Source of the DNA: an uncultured Crocinitomix sp.
GTDB lineage: Bacteria; Bacteroidota; Bacteroidia; Flavobacteriales_D; Crocinitomicaceae
Reading direction: 5' to 3'
Length of the DNA: 64,000 bases
Assembly (NCBI GenBank): GCA_905478225.1
Contig: CAJQHR010000007.1
Span: forward strand, 1 to 64,000
The notes under the pieces: generated by a model
What the model saw: only the letters and a program-made list of their open reading frames with translations
Told to the model about the DNA's origin: nothing
Databases searched by the model: none
In this document: positions 28,764 to 38,905 of the stretch, piece after piece
Layout of the letters: every line of letters starts with the position of its first letter
Numbering within the stretch: the first letter of the stretch is position 1
Program-made: the position numbers and the translations under genes

Positions 28764-30091
28764 ATGAAAGCCTTAACGACAATATTCTTCCTCATCATTT
28801 GTTTCAGTGTAAAAGCTGAAGCGAATGTAAGCTATGTACCCTATTATCATAAAAGTGGTGATGCCCCAAGAATAATGAGAATTCCCATGCCATTTAACTC
28901 CGACAGTTTGTTGAGGGGAATTCCCCGCATATCAATTGGTCGAATTTATCAAATTGATTATGTAGCCACTGCACCTAAAGGATCTGGTATGTCTTATCAA
29001 AAAAAATTAAATAGAGAGCGCTGGGAAAAGTTTAAAAGCATGATCTCAATCCCAGAAGGTTCGGCGCATTACGAGAATACAATTTATCAAACCCGTTTTA
29101 ACACTAGGCAAGAGGCCGAAAAGCTTTTTCACGGTTTTGTCTTGTATTTTGATTCTCCATTGGATGCAGTACATACGGCCTCCAAAAGTTCTTTGACGAA
29201 ATTAATGGAGCAGATCGCCGAACAGACTATAACCGACCGCACCACAACGGTAAAGATTCCAAAAAGTGTGCGTAATGATTCGGTCTACATAGGCACTATA
29301 ACAGAAGAACGAATGAGTAGAATGGAAGAAATCCTTATGACCAACAATAAACTTTTAGATTGGAATTACGATTCTATTGGCGTGGATAAAAAGTATTATG
29401 GCGCCTATTATTTTCTAACCAAAGTTTCTGCAGGAGTTTTTGCGGCATATAAAGCATTAAGTTCAACCCATTTGTTTAGACAATTGAATAAGGTAAACAT
29501 TACCGATCATACGTTGGTTGTGACAGATATGACTGGAAGCATGTATCCTTACTTTTCTCAACTATTAGTGTGGCACGCGTTAAAAATGAATGAAGGAAAA
29601 AAGTTGCCCTATGTTTTTTTCAATGATGGCGATAATGCTTTACACAAGCCAATTGGACAGACTGGAGGATTGTATCCAGTAGAGACCAATAGCACATTTA
29701 AACTGTATAGTTCCATGCAACGTTGTATGAAAGGTGGATTTGGTGGCGATTGTCCAGAGAATAATATGGAGGCAGTTATTGAAGGATTAGATCGATATGA
29801 GGGCATTTTGTGGTGTTGATATGCGACAATTGGGCCTATCCGAGAGATGCGAATCTCATCAAACAAATAGATGTTCCAATTGATTTTGTCATGTGCGGAA
29901 GTGATTTTGGCGTAAAACCTGCTTATTTAGATTTAGCAAGGCGCAATGCTGGAGGCAGCGTAATTACAATCCAAAAAAGTATTTCAGATATGGAAAATAT
30001 GGAGGAAGGTGACGCCATGAGAATTGGGAAATTTCAGTACGTCCTACGCCGAGGATTATTCACAAACCAAATTGAATTAGTCCGCTACTGA
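28764..30091 (+). pseudogene. Exported von Willebrand factor A-like protein, frameshifted
   Basis: The gene encodes a signal peptide (MKALTTIFFLIICFSVKAEA), a region of about 230 residues of unknown fold, and a vWA-like domain beginning LVVTDMTGSMYPYF, with a MIDAS-type DxTGS metal site. The frame ends at EGILWC with TGA at 29817-29819. The continuation VLICDNWAYPRDANLIKQID... runs in another frame to VRY at 30091. A two-base insertion (duplicated TG) or one-base loss near 29806-29816 explains it. It is convergent with another broken gene 11 bases away. Confidence 0.75.
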
Positions 30092-30102
30092 AGCGGTTTT
30101 TC

Positions 30103-30302
30103 TCAAATTAAGCTGAAAGCGCTTAAAGGCTTTCCAGCTTTTTTAGTCTTGTCAATATTAATACCGTGCGTTTCCCACATGCCGTCAAAGTAGGTGGCAA
30201 TTTCATTGAGTTCCAATTACTGTTGCCATGCATCTTTAATACTTTGAGATGATCCAAATTGGCAAATTGCGATAAGTACTAGGGTTAAGAAAACTTTCTC
30301 AT
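30103..30302 (-). pseudogene. Remnant of a small secreted protein
   Basis: A minus-strand frame reads KVFLTLVLIAICQFGSSQ, a good signal-peptide sequence, then SIKDAWQQ, an in-frame TAA at 30219-30217, then LELNEIATYFDGMWETHGIN and KAGKPLSAFSLI before a stop. The ATG at 30302 is out of frame unless one A is added to a three-A run near 30291. I infer a decayed gene of about 65 codons with two lesions. This accounts for most of the gap 30092-30398; the remainder shows nothing recognisable. Confidence 0.55.
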
Positions 30303-30398
30303 CAGTGCTTTGAAAGAAGAAACAGTATTTCTTGGGTCAAACGAATGACATCAGTGACTAGTCCTGAAAAGTTTGGTCAATTGATTCCGTTTTGAAAA

Positions 30399-30755
30399 TT
30401 AGCGCATTAACGTGACATCTGTCATAGAAACGACAAAATCAATATCACAGTTTTCAGGCTGCTGTCCTCGGCTTAATGCGTAATTAAATTTTAATCGCAT
30501 TCCTTCTTTTTTATATTTTTCTTCCAAGTTCATTGGATACATATTTGCGGTGCTATCTTTAAGTCTTGTCTCAATGTATAAGGGACATTCTGTTTCAGAA
30601 ACATGCACAACACCAACTACGCGGGAATTTCCGTTCGTTTCTTCCGTCACGACTTCAATTTCTTCTTCAATGGCTTCTTTTTCTTGCATGGTTTCTTTCT
30701 GATTTCCGCAAGCTACGGCTAAAAATAGGACACTTAATTCGATAATGTTTTTCAT
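30399..30755 (-). CDS. Small lipoprotein
   Basis: The 118-residue product begins MKNIIELSVLFLAVACGNQ, with a lipobox (AVAC) giving a lipid-modified cysteine. A Glu-rich spacer follows, then a small domain containing SETECPLYIETRLKDS and ENCDIDFVVSM. I do not recognise the family. Met 30755 is chosen over a start six codons upstream because it gives the correct lipoprotein signal length. It lies downstream of the C25 peptidase but is separated from it by a terminator. Confidence 0.65.
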   Translation of the reverse strand: MKNIIELSVLFLAVACGNQKETMQEKEAIEEEIEVVTEETNGNSRVVGVVHVSETECPLYIETRLKDSTANMYPMNLEEKYKKEGMRLKFNYALSRGQQPENCDIDFVVSMTDVTLMR

Positions 30756-30778
30756 GTTTACTGTTTTAACCAAAGAAA

Positions 30779-30807
30779 ATCCCTGTCCGCTTCAAGCAGA
30801 CAGGGAT
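30779..30807 (-). terminator. Rho-independent terminator of the C25 peptidase gene
   Basis: ATCCCTGTC at 30779-30787 pairs with GACAGGGAT at 30799-30807, with a further GCT/AGC pairing inside. On the minus strand the hairpin is followed by TTTTCTTT. It lies between the peptidase stop and the small lipoprotein start. Confidence 0.8.
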
Positions 30808-30821
30808 CTTAATTTTTTTAA

Positions 30822-33077
30822 TTATTGAATGACTAATTTTGTAATGTTGTTCGTGCCATTCATTGCAACATTCAATAAATAAACACCTGGTGCTAAATCA
30901 TCAGTTAAAATCGTTTCACTAATGCCATTCGGCTGATTTGAAGTATAAACTAGTTTACCAGATAAATCCTTTAACTCAATAGAAGTTGGTGCATCATTTC
31001 CTTCCCAATTAACGGTAAAGTTATCGTTCGCAGGATTCGGATAAACACTAATTTCAACTTGTCCTTCATTCGTGACACTAGCTGGACCGTTTTCAACAGT
31101 TATAACACCTTGATAAGGTTTAAAATTTTGTTTAGTTGCGGTTACTAGTAAGGGTTGATCGCTTGTTAATGCAGGGAATGAAATAGTAGCTACACCACCC
31201 ATTGCTTTCGCAGTTCCTAATAATACACCTTCTTGCACAATTGCAACAGTTGCATCTTCAACGTCACAATTAATATTTACGGAAGCTGTTGCGATTGGTA
31301 CATTATAAACATGGCTTACCGTCATGCTTATTGTTTCTTGGTTTCTAAAAACCGTAGAAGGATCTCCAAACATAACCCATGTTTGCATTACTTCACGAGC
31401 CGTTTCCGATCCGCCGTAATCTTCTAACATACTCATTTGTGAATTGTAAAAAATACCGCCTAAAGTAGCTTTACGATTACCGGCATATGACTCCGCGATA
31501 ATGTCAGTCATTTCGTCCTGCGTTTGCATTGGAGCTGCCCAAGCCATTAAGATAGTTGATCCACAAGCAGCAATTGCGCCAGTAGGTGTGCCTTCATTTT
31601 TAGCCCGCATCCACGTTTCGGAGATACATGTTCCTGAAGTAAAGGTTCCATTATTACAAGCAACCGAAATTACAAAAGGATATTTTCCATTGTTCTCGGC
31701 ATTATTAATTTCTGTTGTAGAGTAATTTCCTGTAATACACGTCCATTCATCTCCGTGTCCTGTATAGTTAAAAAGGCCAATTCCTTCATCAACTGTTGGG
31801 TTGATTATTGCTGGACCAGGATTTCCAGGAGCATCATCTCCGCCTTGCGATCCATCATAAAATTCATGAACTTCAGTATACCCATAGTCTAATAATTTTG
31901 CACGGTTAATACGCGCATGCTCCCAATCTGGTTCACCATCATCTCCATATCCATCTCCTTCGTTCGAAGCTAAACCAATTGCTCGTGTCATCCAATAACC
32001 TTCTGCTGGAGTTTTTTCATATTCCAAGGTTCTTTCAACCATTATGTCTATGTCAGAACTGTTTCCTGAAAATCTTCCTACAAACAATTCTGGATAATAA
32101 TCTCCCGTCATTTGTCCGTAGTATGAATCACTCCATAACTCTTCCCAACCTGTGGTTCCGTATGTATGACATGGTAATTGACCGTGATCGCCTACTAATA
32201 AAACAAATACGAGATCTGGATTGTCGTCATAAAAATCTGAAATATAATTCTTAATATCTGTGTCACTTGTTCCTACATCTGCCTTAGGAACTAACGTGGT
32301 TTTAATTCCTTTTTGTGTTTTCCAATCTGCAAAAGGTTCCATTTCATCCATATAAGAATTGGCTGAAATAATTAGCATTTCTCCTTCTTCGTCTCTAGGA
32401 GTATATCTGCCCAAAGGACTATTTGTGTTGAGGTACATATTTGCATATACTTCAGAAAACGTGGCAGAGTTTTCCGCTTTTAATTCGATTTCGTTTATGC
32501 CTGTTTCGTCAAAATTTGTTTCAAGCTTTGCTTGGATATTCTTGTATACTCGTAATGTCTTAGTTGCTGGATTATACTGATAAGGGTTTACAATTATTGT
32601 AACTCCTCTCGTGTTTCTAAGCACAAATGGCTCTGTTATTGTTGCAAGGTCGCCTGGGAAAAATGCATCCGTGCTGTATACTTCTCCAAAGCTATGTGCA
32701 AAGTCAGACGGATTTACATTCCGTTTAAGATTACCCTTAGAAGGTGCGACCAAAACGTCAGTATATTCTGTATATCCTTCGTGAGACACAATGAGGTTTA
32801 CTTGTCCTTCATGTGACACGATAACCGATTCTGTATAAAAGGGTAAAGCAGGTTCACCTGCGGTCAATCCGACAATTTCATGCGTCTTGCTGAAATCGCG
32901 ATAGTTTTCAGATTCAATGGTCGTAAAAGCACTTGGTGACATGTCCAAAGCAATTTCTGTAAGTTCATGATTTACAGAAATTAATTCTTCAGAAGAGGAC
33001 ACCAAGGAAAACTCTTGTCCAAAGCTAAATGTGGCGCCAAACATTGCCGCCAATAATGTAATGTTGGATAATTTCAT
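30822..33077 (-). CDS. Gingipain-type C25 cysteine peptidase with T9SS sorting domain
   Basis: The 751-residue protein has a signal peptide, a propeptide-like region to about residue 230, and a gingipain catalytic domain. The expected catalytic pair is visible: His in FNYTGHGDEW near 440 and Cys in VISVACNNGTF near 472. An Ig-like region (about 580-665) and a T9SS type A sorting domain (VYPNPANDNFTVNWEG to TKLVIQ) follow. It is predicted to be a cell-surface or secreted endopeptidase. Substrate preference (Arg or Lys) cannot be read from the sequence. Confidence 0.92.
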   Translation of the reverse strand: MKLSNITLLAAMFGATFSFGQEFSLVSSSEELISVNHELTEIALDMSPSAFTTIESENYRDFSKTHEIVGLTAGEPALPFYTESVIVSHEGQVNLIVSHEGYTEYTDVLVAPSKGNLKRNVNPSDFAHSFGEVYSTDAFFPGDLATITEPFVLRNTRGVTIIVNPYQYNPATKTLRVYKNIQAKLETNFDETGINEIELKAENSATFSEVYANMYLNTNSPLGRYTPRDEEGEMLIISANSYMDEMEPFADWKTQKGIKTTLVPKADVGTSDTDIKNYISDFYDDNPDLVFVLLVGDHGQLPCHTYGTTGWEELWSDSYYGQMTGDYYPELFVGRFSGNSSDIDIMVERTLEYEKTPAEGYWMTRAIGLASNEGDGYGDDGEPDWEHARINRAKLLDYGYTEVHEFYDGSQGGDDAPGNPGPAIINPTVDEGIGLFNYTGHGDEWTCITGNYSTTEINNAENNGKYPFVISVACNNGTFTSGTCISETWMRAKNEGTPTGAIAACGSTILMAWAAPMQTQDEMTDIIAESYAGNRKATLGGIFYNSQMSMLEDYGGSETAREVMQTWVMFGDPSTVFRNQETISMTVSHVYNVPIATASVNINCDVEDATVAIVQEGVLLGTAKAMGGVATISFPALTSDQPLLVTATKQNFKPYQGVITVENGPASVTNEGQVEISVYPNPANDNFTVNWEGNDAPTSIELKDLSGKLVYTSNQPNGISETILTDDLAPGVYLLNVAMNGTNNITKLVIQ

Positions 33078-33194
33078 GTTTTTTTGAGATTTATTGGTCC
33101 TTAAATCTACAAAAAATACCCTGATTACACCTATTTAAGGATTGAAATAAAGCTTGTATTATTGAAATCTCACATGGCTTAAAGAAGTGTTCCG

Positions 33195-33920
33195 CTATTC
33201 GCTTCGTGGTTTTTCATGAAAATAATAGCGAAAATCTATTGTTAAATAACTTCCTCTAATATTGTCGATCGCAACTTCATCTCCACCTTCATATTCATAA
33301 GCCATAGCGAATGTTACAATTGGATTAAATGGCAGGTTATATGAACTTCCCAAATAAAAATAGCCTGATTTTCTTGTTCTAAATTCAAAACCAATGTCGG
33401 CTAAAAGCGCACCTTGAACTTTGCTGCGGTAAGCCCCTTCTTGCGAAAAGTACTCATTCACTCCAATTGGCAAATCAACGCGAATATCTGACGGAAAATA
33501 ATTAAAACTTGCACCTATGGCAGTATTCATATACAATGCTTCACCCAAACGAATAAAAACAAGTCCTTTAACAGGGACTTCATATCCAATGAATCCCACT
33601 TTGCCTTCTTTGAAATAATTAGAATCTTCAACGGCAAAATCGAGATTAAAATTGCGGCGTGTAAACCCTAAGCCTGTTTCAAACGAAAGTGTTTTGGTTA
33701 ATCCCTGACGAATTACAAAACTAAATGCGTGTCCAATTTTTTGTTTAACAGTGGAAGTAAATTGATTTGAATTAAAATCCTGTTCAAAAGTGCCGATTAT
33801 CGAATTTGGCATAATCGGTTTATATTGGATCCCAAAAGTCGTCACGCCACGTTGACCAAATGCAGCATTCACCATGAATAACATGAATAGGAATTGAACT
33901 GATAATTTCGTTACGGTCAT
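33195..33920 (-). CDS. Outer membrane beta-barrel protein
   Basis: A 241-residue protein with a signal peptide (ending AAFGQ) and alternating beta-strand sequence ending in the strand YLTIDFRYYF, typical of eight-to-ten-stranded outer-membrane barrels. ATG 33920 is preferred over the TTG six codons upstream. Function is unknown. It is upstream of the C25 peptidase on the same strand with a 117-bp spacer in which nothing else is recognised. Confidence 0.7.
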   Translation of the reverse strand: MTVTKLSVQFLFMLFMVNAAFGQRGVTTFGIQYKPIMPNSIIGTFEQDFNSNQFTSTVKQKIGHAFSFVIRQGLTKTLSFETGLGFTRRNFNLDFAVEDSNYFKEGKVGFIGYEVPVKGLVFIRLGEALYMNTAIGASFNYFPSDIRVDLPIGVNEYFSQEGAYRSKVQGALLADIGFEFRTRKSGYFYLGSSYNLPFNPIVTFAMAYEYEGGDEVAIDNIRGSYLTIDFRYYFHEKPRSE

Positions 33921-34021
33921 AAAAAAGTGTTTAATCAAATATACCTCAATTGTTTGATTGCCTAAAAAGATAAAATTACTTAATTCGAGATTATTTTACA
34001 TTTCTACCAACTGCCTATTCC

Positions 34022-34375
34022 TTATCCTTGGCTTTTGACATAACCAATAACTGCAAAAGTTACGATTCCCAATACAAACAATATTAAGAAATAACGTAAA
34101 AAACCATTTGGTATTATGTTTTTACGGGTTTCAGCTGAAACCATAAAATTTTCGTCCTGTGCTTTGCCAAACTCACGATCCAAGACCGCGAATAAATAGA
34201 CTTTGGCATCTTCGTGATCTTCTTCGTCACGCTCGAACCAAATATTTTTCTCTGTTAATTTGGATTCAAATAAATCTGCCTCACGTTTTGTATTGAAATT
34301 AAAAACGCGATAATCCTTATTCGTAGGATGATCGACATAATTTACTAGTCCGAATTTACCTATTCGCTTACCCAT
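34022..34375 (-). CDS. Small tail-anchored membrane protein
   Basis: A 117-residue protein with a soluble N-terminal domain (FGLVNYVDHPTNKDYRVFNF) and one C-terminal helix (FLRYFLILFVLGIVTFAVIGYV). I do not recognise it. Its start overlaps the end of the nitroreductase gene by 16 bases, so the two are co-transcribed. Confidence 0.65.
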   Translation of the reverse strand: MGKRIGKFGLVNYVDHPTNKDYRVFNFNTKREADLFESKLTEKNIWFERDEEDHEDAKVYLFAVLDREFGKAQDENFMVSAETRKNIIPNGFLRYFLILFVLGIVTFAVIGYVKSQG

Positions 34376-34953
34376 TCTGTAAAATATTCTATTGGTTTAC
34401 GGTGTCCTTTAGGCCATTCAAAATCTACCTTTGGATAACCCACATAAAACAAAGCTAAGCATTTATCTTCTTCCTTCAATCCTAGAAATTCATTCATTGC
34501 TGGTGTATAAATCATTTTTGGTGTAGACCAAAAAGCACCCAATCCCCAAGCCGTGCAAGTTAAATACATGTTTTGTATGGCACAAGCCACCGCTTCAATC
34601 TCCTCCAATTCCATAATTTGGCTTTTTGGATCACGATTGAGCGAAACGGAGATAATGGCCCCAGACATTAATGGACGGTTTTTCATTTTATTGAAGCGCA
34701 GTTCACTATAGTCTTCCGTCGCTGTAGTTTCCGTATAATGGTTTGATAAAAATTCAGACAATCTTGTACGCCCTTCATCAATGAAAACTTTGAATTTCCA
34801 GGGTTGCGTTAAACCGTGACTAGGCGCCCAAATCGCATTTTTCAGTAAAACTTCAACTTGCTCTTTATGGATTTTTCGATCCGAAAATTGCTCGGGATAA
34901 ATTGTTCGTCTATCCTTTATGAGGTCACTTATTTCGCTTAAGTTATATTTCAT
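34360..34953 (-). CDS. Nitroreductase family protein
   Basis: A 197-residue FMN-dependent oxidoreductase of the nitroreductase fold. Visible features are the FMN-binding DRRTIYPEQF segment at the N-terminus, NAIWAPSHGLTQPWKF, the helix IQNMYLTCTAWGLGAFWST and the C-terminal YVGYPK. The closest type is the YdjA-like group. The physiological substrate is unknown. Confidence 0.88.
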   Translation of the reverse strand: MKYNLSEISDLIKDRRTIYPEQFSDRKIHKEQVEVLLKNAIWAPSHGLTQPWKFKVFIDEGRTRLSEFLSNHYTETTATEDYSELRFNKMKNRPLMSGAIISVSLNRDPKSQIMELEEIEAVACAIQNMYLTCTAWGLGAFWSTPKMIYTPAMNEFLGLKEEDKCLALFYVGYPKVDFEWPKGHRKPIEYFTEWVSE

Positions 34954-35041
34954 GTTTATTATTCTGATGCAAAATTAGCCGTTTTTTTGGGAAGTCTGAA
35001 ACGTAGATTGATTGTTATTTAAAGCGAAGGTAGATTTAACC

Positions 35042-35620
35042 CTAAAACTCTTTCAAAACTTCGTATACTTTATGAACAGGTAGCCCCATTACATTGTAGT
35101 AAGAGCCCTCTAAATGCTTAATTCCCATATAACCAATCCATTCTTGCACGCCATAAGAACCTGCTTTATCAAATGGTTGATAACGGTGAACGTAGTATTG
35201 AATTTCAGCTGCGGAAAGTGTGTTGAAATGAACTTTTGTCGTATCGCTGAAGGTCACTTTCTTATTTCTGGTCTGAATGCAAACGCCTGTTACAACCTTA
35301 TGTGAATTCCCTGACAGTTTCGCAATCATGCTTTTCGCATCATTGACGGATAATGGTTTTTCTAAAATTTCACCACTTTGAATAACTATGGTGTCAGAGG
35401 TGATCAATAAAGTCTCTCGATCTAAAATGTCATGGTAGGCAGCTGCCTTTAATTCCGCAAGATAGGCAGGAACGTCCTCAGCTTTCATATCCACTGGGTA
35501 GGATTCATCAATCGCTTTCGACCTTACTTCAAAATCAACATCTAACCCTTTTAATAGCTCATATCTTCGGGGAGATTGTGAACCAAGGATGATGCGGTAT
35601 TTCTCTAAATTACTAAGCAT
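35042..35620 (-). CDS. maf: Maf-like nucleotide pyrophosphatase
   Basis: The 192-residue Maf protein hydrolyses non-canonical or pyrimidine nucleoside triphosphates in characterised homologues. Motifs are ILGSQSPRRYELL at the N-terminus, SDTIV in the middle and FDKAGSYGVQEW near residue 150. ATG 35620 is chosen because it places the SxSPRR motif at the usual distance; the upstream eight codons lie inside the UbiA gene. It overlaps the ubiA-like gene by 8 bases. Confidence 0.93.
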   Translation of the reverse strand: MLSNLEKYRIILGSQSPRRYELLKGLDVDFEVRSKAIDESYPVDMKAEDVPAYLAELKAAAYHDILDRETLLITSDTIVIQSGEILEKPLSVNDAKSMIAKLSGNSHKVVTGVCIQTRNKKVTFSDTTKVHFNTLSAAEIQYYVHRYQPFDKAGSYGVQEWIGYMGIKHLEGSYYNVMGLPVHKVYEVLKEF

Positions 35621-36626
35621 AAAATAAAGCAGATATAACTCCAAACAACATAGCGATCTTAATGAAGTTGGAAGAGAGTAAATAGGATTTTGGGCGATTT
35701 CTTGTGAATGTGATATATAAAGACACGATTAGCGCAATAATCACAAATATCAACAGGTATAAAAACAAGGTCTTAGTCGCTTCAGAATTATCTGGATGAA
35801 TGAAAATGCCATCAATAACGTAGTAAGCGAGAGGTGCTAAAACAAGTATGTATAATGCCCCGATAAAGGTTTTTGTTCTGGCAAAACCAAAGCGAATGGG
35901 AAATGATTGACTTTGTAATAATAGGTCTCCTTTTACATCAGCCATATCTTTAATTATTTCTCGTATCAGGTTTAGGAAAAAGGCGAATGCGGAGTAAGTG
36001 ATAATGGCTAATATATTATCAGTAATAAAAATTTGATCATTTAATCCGAAGGGAGAGTCATTCCCGAAGTTGGAGAATGCGCCATAAATAAATACGTATA
36101 GCGGCACAATTGCAGTTAAAAATGCAACTATTAAATTGCCCGATAAAAACTTTCTTTTGTAAACGGCAGAGTAGAAATAAAGAAGGTTGATAGAAAGAAA
36201 TGAGACAACCAAAATCCACCAATTTTCAAGTTGATAGGAGAGGTAGAGTGCGATTATAAATCCAATGCCGTTAAAGGTCCAATTGAGAATAATGGCCCAC
36301 CTTCTCTTTATGAATTTATCGATAATTAAACGCTCAGGCTTATTCACACGATCCGCTTTTTGGTCAAAATAATCGTTAATAATATTTCCAGAGGCCGCGA
36401 TTAGTATCACAGCAATAATCACTAAAATAAAATAGGTGTCTGTAAGTCCGACTAGGGTTAAAAAGTTCAAATTCAATAAATCAGTTGGAATCCCGAATTC
36501 CTCGAGTGTATACAACCGATTTAAGTGATAGTTGGATAATAAACCATAGAATAAACACATGGTCAAAACGATTACCATTAAATTCGAAATACGAATTAAA
36601 CGAAAGAACTGATATATAAGCTGCAT
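35613..36626 (-). CDS. UbiA-family prenyltransferase
   Basis: A 337-residue integral membrane prenyltransferase with the first aspartate motif NDYFDQKADRVNKPER near residue 85 and about nine helices. Bacteroidetes homologues next to maf are commonly annotated as geranylgeranylglycerol-phosphate geranylgeranyltransferase, but the substrate is not established from sequence. Menaquinone- or ether-lipid-type substrates are alternatives. It overlaps maf. Confidence 0.8.
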   Translation of the reverse strand: MQLIYQFFRLIRISNLMVIVLTMCLFYGLLSNYHLNRLYTLEEFGIPTDLLNLNFLTLVGLTDTYFILVIIAVILIAASGNIINDYFDQKADRVNKPERLIIDKFIKRRWAIILNWTFNGIGFIIALYLSYQLENWWILVVSFLSINLLYFYSAVYKRKFLSGNLIVAFLTAIVPLYVFIYGAFSNFGNDSPFGLNDQIFITDNILAIITYSAFAFFLNLIREIIKDMADVKGDLLLQSQSFPIRFGFARTKTFIGALYILVLAPLAYYVIDGIFIHPDNSEATKTLFLYLLIFVIIALIVSLYITFTRNRPKSYLLSSNFIKIAMLFGVISALFYA

Positions 36627-36649
36627 GGGTGGTTTAACGTGCGTTTATA

Positions 36650-36657
36650 CAAATATA
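36650..36657 (-). promoter_or_regulatory. Candidate -7 box (TATATTTG) of the ubiA-maf operon
   Basis: On the minus strand TATATTTG lies 23 bases before the ATG at 36626 and matches TAnnTTTG exactly. No TTG is present at -33. The 224-bp gap 36627-36850 otherwise holds only a short GGCCT/AGGCC hairpin near 36780-36799 and a repeated CTATG word. Confidence 0.4.
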
Positions 36658-36850
36658 CGGGAAAATGACAGCTTTGTTGCGAACTCGGCGGTTTCTATTG
36701 CTAATGTTCAATGTTCAATTAATAATTTGAAATGCGCACCGTTGCAGGATTTATATTCTACAATTATGAAGATTAGCGCGGCCTGAGGACATTTAGGCCC
36801 TTGCTATGCTATGCTGAAGCTTCGTGAAAGCACAGAATTGGCGAATTAGA

Positions 36851-38899
36851 CTATCTCTTAATCTCGTACATAGTTCTACGATTCAACTGATGCATAGCGC
36901 CTTGTTGCGCCGCTGGAAGACTATTGATAAAAGCTTCTGTTAATTCAGTTCGCGTTCCATTAATATCTATAAAGTTTGGTGTTGTTTCTCCATAACCTTT
37001 TGCGGTTAATCGTTCTGAAGCAATGCCTTTGTTTACAAGATATTTCATCACAGATTTGGCACGATTATCCGAAAGTGTTAGGTTTCGATTATCATCACCT
37101 TGTGCATCTGTATGTCCTTGCAGCTCAATTTTTAAGGTCGGATTACTGGCTAAAAATGCCGCGAAGTCATCTAATACTGGGTATGATTCTTTACGAATGA
37201 CATACGAATCTAGATCAAAAAACACGTTGTCTAATATGACGGCTTCGGTGGTGTGAATTGGTTTCAACGGGACATCTTGATGATAAGGCTCGGTTGAATT
37301 TTCAGGTACCGTTAAGTTAAATTCGATAGAATAGGGCAAGTATTTGTCTTTAATCACCAATAAAGCATATCGTTTATTAATCGGCAAAGTCACTAAAAAC
37401 GATCCATTTTGACGATCAGATGTTGAACGAATCACTTCTGTATTGGTTTCCATATCCATTAATACAAACTCGGCTTCTAGTTTATTATCTGTTTCTTCAT
37501 CAAAAACAGTTCCTGTCATATAAATAGTACGTGTTGGTCGAATGCTCTGGGGCATGTCAAAAGAATACAAATCTAATTCACCCAAGCCACCAGCTCTGTC
37601 AGATGCGAATACCGCAATCTCACCATTAGAATAAACTAACAATGAATGTTCATTGTCCGCCGTGTTAATTGGGTAACCTAAGTTCTTAGGATCGCTCCAA
37701 GAACCATCAGGTTGCAATTGCGTCATATACAAATCCGTTCCACCCATTCCAACATGACCGTTAGATGCAAAATAAAGTGTTCGACCATCAGGGTGAATTA
37801 AAACGGATGATTCTGAATTTGGCGTATTGATATTTGCAGGCAATTTCTCAGGTACGCCCCAAGTGCCATCCGTTTGTTTTTTCGAAACATAGATATCGCC
37901 ATTTCTCTGATTTTTCTTCCCGGTTGCTTTTACATTTCCACGAATAAAATACAGCGTCATTCCATCCGAAGATAATGAAGGTTGGGTTTCCCAGTTCTTA
38001 GAATTTACATTTCCGGGCAGGTTAATAGGATCCAACCATTTCTCTCCAATTTTTTCTGTGACGAATAGATCACAACTTCCGTACCCACGTCTTCCTTCAC
38101 CATAACCATAGCGAGGATCAGCGCAACCTACAAAAATTAATGTTCTGCCATCAGGCGCAAAAGTTGGAGCCCCTTCATTATTAAACGTGTTAATATTTGG
38201 TGGCATTGGTTCGCCAGTGCTCCAATATCCACCTTTATCTGTGCTGATAAAAAAGTCTTCTTGCTGGTAACCGTTGTTTGGATTGGTGACTCTTCGTGTA
38301 TATAAAAGTTGCTTTTGATCTACTGTTAAGGTTGGAAAATATTCAGGATCCTCAGAATTAACACCTGCACCAATATTTGCGGGGTTAAAAGGAAGTGGAT
38401 TCTCAATTGCATTAACTGCAAATTCACAGTTTTCCACTAACCACTTTGTGTCTAATAACATTTCTGGATTTGCCTTTTTATAGGTCATGAATTTTTTACC
38501 ATGTTCCAAAGCTGCGGCATATTCTCCTAAACCCCATTCTAAAACAGCTAAGTCATAATATTCATAACCAGACGCCGTCATGTGAGGGTTGATTTCAATC
38601 GCCTTGCGATAAGCTTCTAACGCCACGTCATTCATACCCGCTTTCGCTGCATAATCTCCTTTAATCATATAGGCGTCCACAAAATTGGGGTCCTTGGCAA
38701 TGGCTTTGTCAAAATAAGAAATGGCTTCCGCATAATAGAAACGACCAGTTTCCTGATCCCACATGCGTGCGACTTCCATTCCTTGTTCAACTAATTTTAT
38801 CGCTTTTTTACTTTTCGTGCTCCATTGTCCTGGCTGCGCTATGCTGACAAGCATAAAGAGGAGTGAAAGTACAAATAGGGAATATTTTTTCATGCTCAT
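36851..38899 (-). CDS. PorE-like OmpA-family protein with TPR and beta-propeller repeats
   Basis: The 682-residue exported protein has, in order, a signal peptide, TPR-like repeats (about 30-150), PD40/WD40-type propeller repeats (about 190-440; PDGRTLIFVG, SSDGMTLYFIRG, HPDGRTLYFASNG), a carboxypeptidase-regulatory-like domain (about 455-540) and a C-terminal OmpA domain (VFFDLDSYVIRKES, LQGHTDAQGDDNRNLTLSDNRAKSV). This order matches PorE of the type IX secretion system, which links the secretion machinery to peptidoglycan. The assignment is by architecture only; many paralogues share it. A second ATG two codons in is equally plausible. Confidence 0.85.
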   Translation of the reverse strand: MSMKKYSLFVLSLLFMLVSIAQPGQWSTKSKKAIKLVEQGMEVARMWDQETGRFYYAEAISYFDKAIAKDPNFVDAYMIKGDYAAKAGMNDVALEAYRKAIEINPHMTASGYEYYDLAVLEWGLGEYAAALEHGKKFMTYKKANPEMLLDTKWLVENCEFAVNAIENPLPFNPANIGAGVNSEDPEYFPTLTVDQKQLLYTRRVTNPNNGYQQEDFFISTDKGGYWSTGEPMPPNINTFNNEGAPTFAPDGRTLIFVGCADPRYGYGEGRRGYGSCDLFVTEKIGEKWLDPINLPGNVNSKNWETQPSLSSDGMTLYFIRGNVKATGKKNQRNGDIYVSKKQTDGTWGVPEKLPANINTPNSESSVLIHPDGRTLYFASNGHVGMGGTDLYMTQLQPDGSWSDPKNLGYPINTADNEHSLLVYSNGEIAVFASDRAGGLGELDLYSFDMPQSIRPTRTIYMTGTVFDEETDNKLEAEFVLMDMETNTEVIRSTSDRQNGSFLVTLPINKRYALLVIKDKYLPYSIEFNLTVPENSTEPYHQDVPLKPIHTTEAVILDNVFFDLDSYVIRKESYPVLDDFAAFLASNPTLKIELQGHTDAQGDDNRNLTLSDNRAKSVMKYLVNKGIASERLTAKGYGETTPNFIDINGTRTELTEAFINSLPAAQQGAMHQLNRRTMYEIKR

Positions 38900-38905
38900 T
38901 TTATA

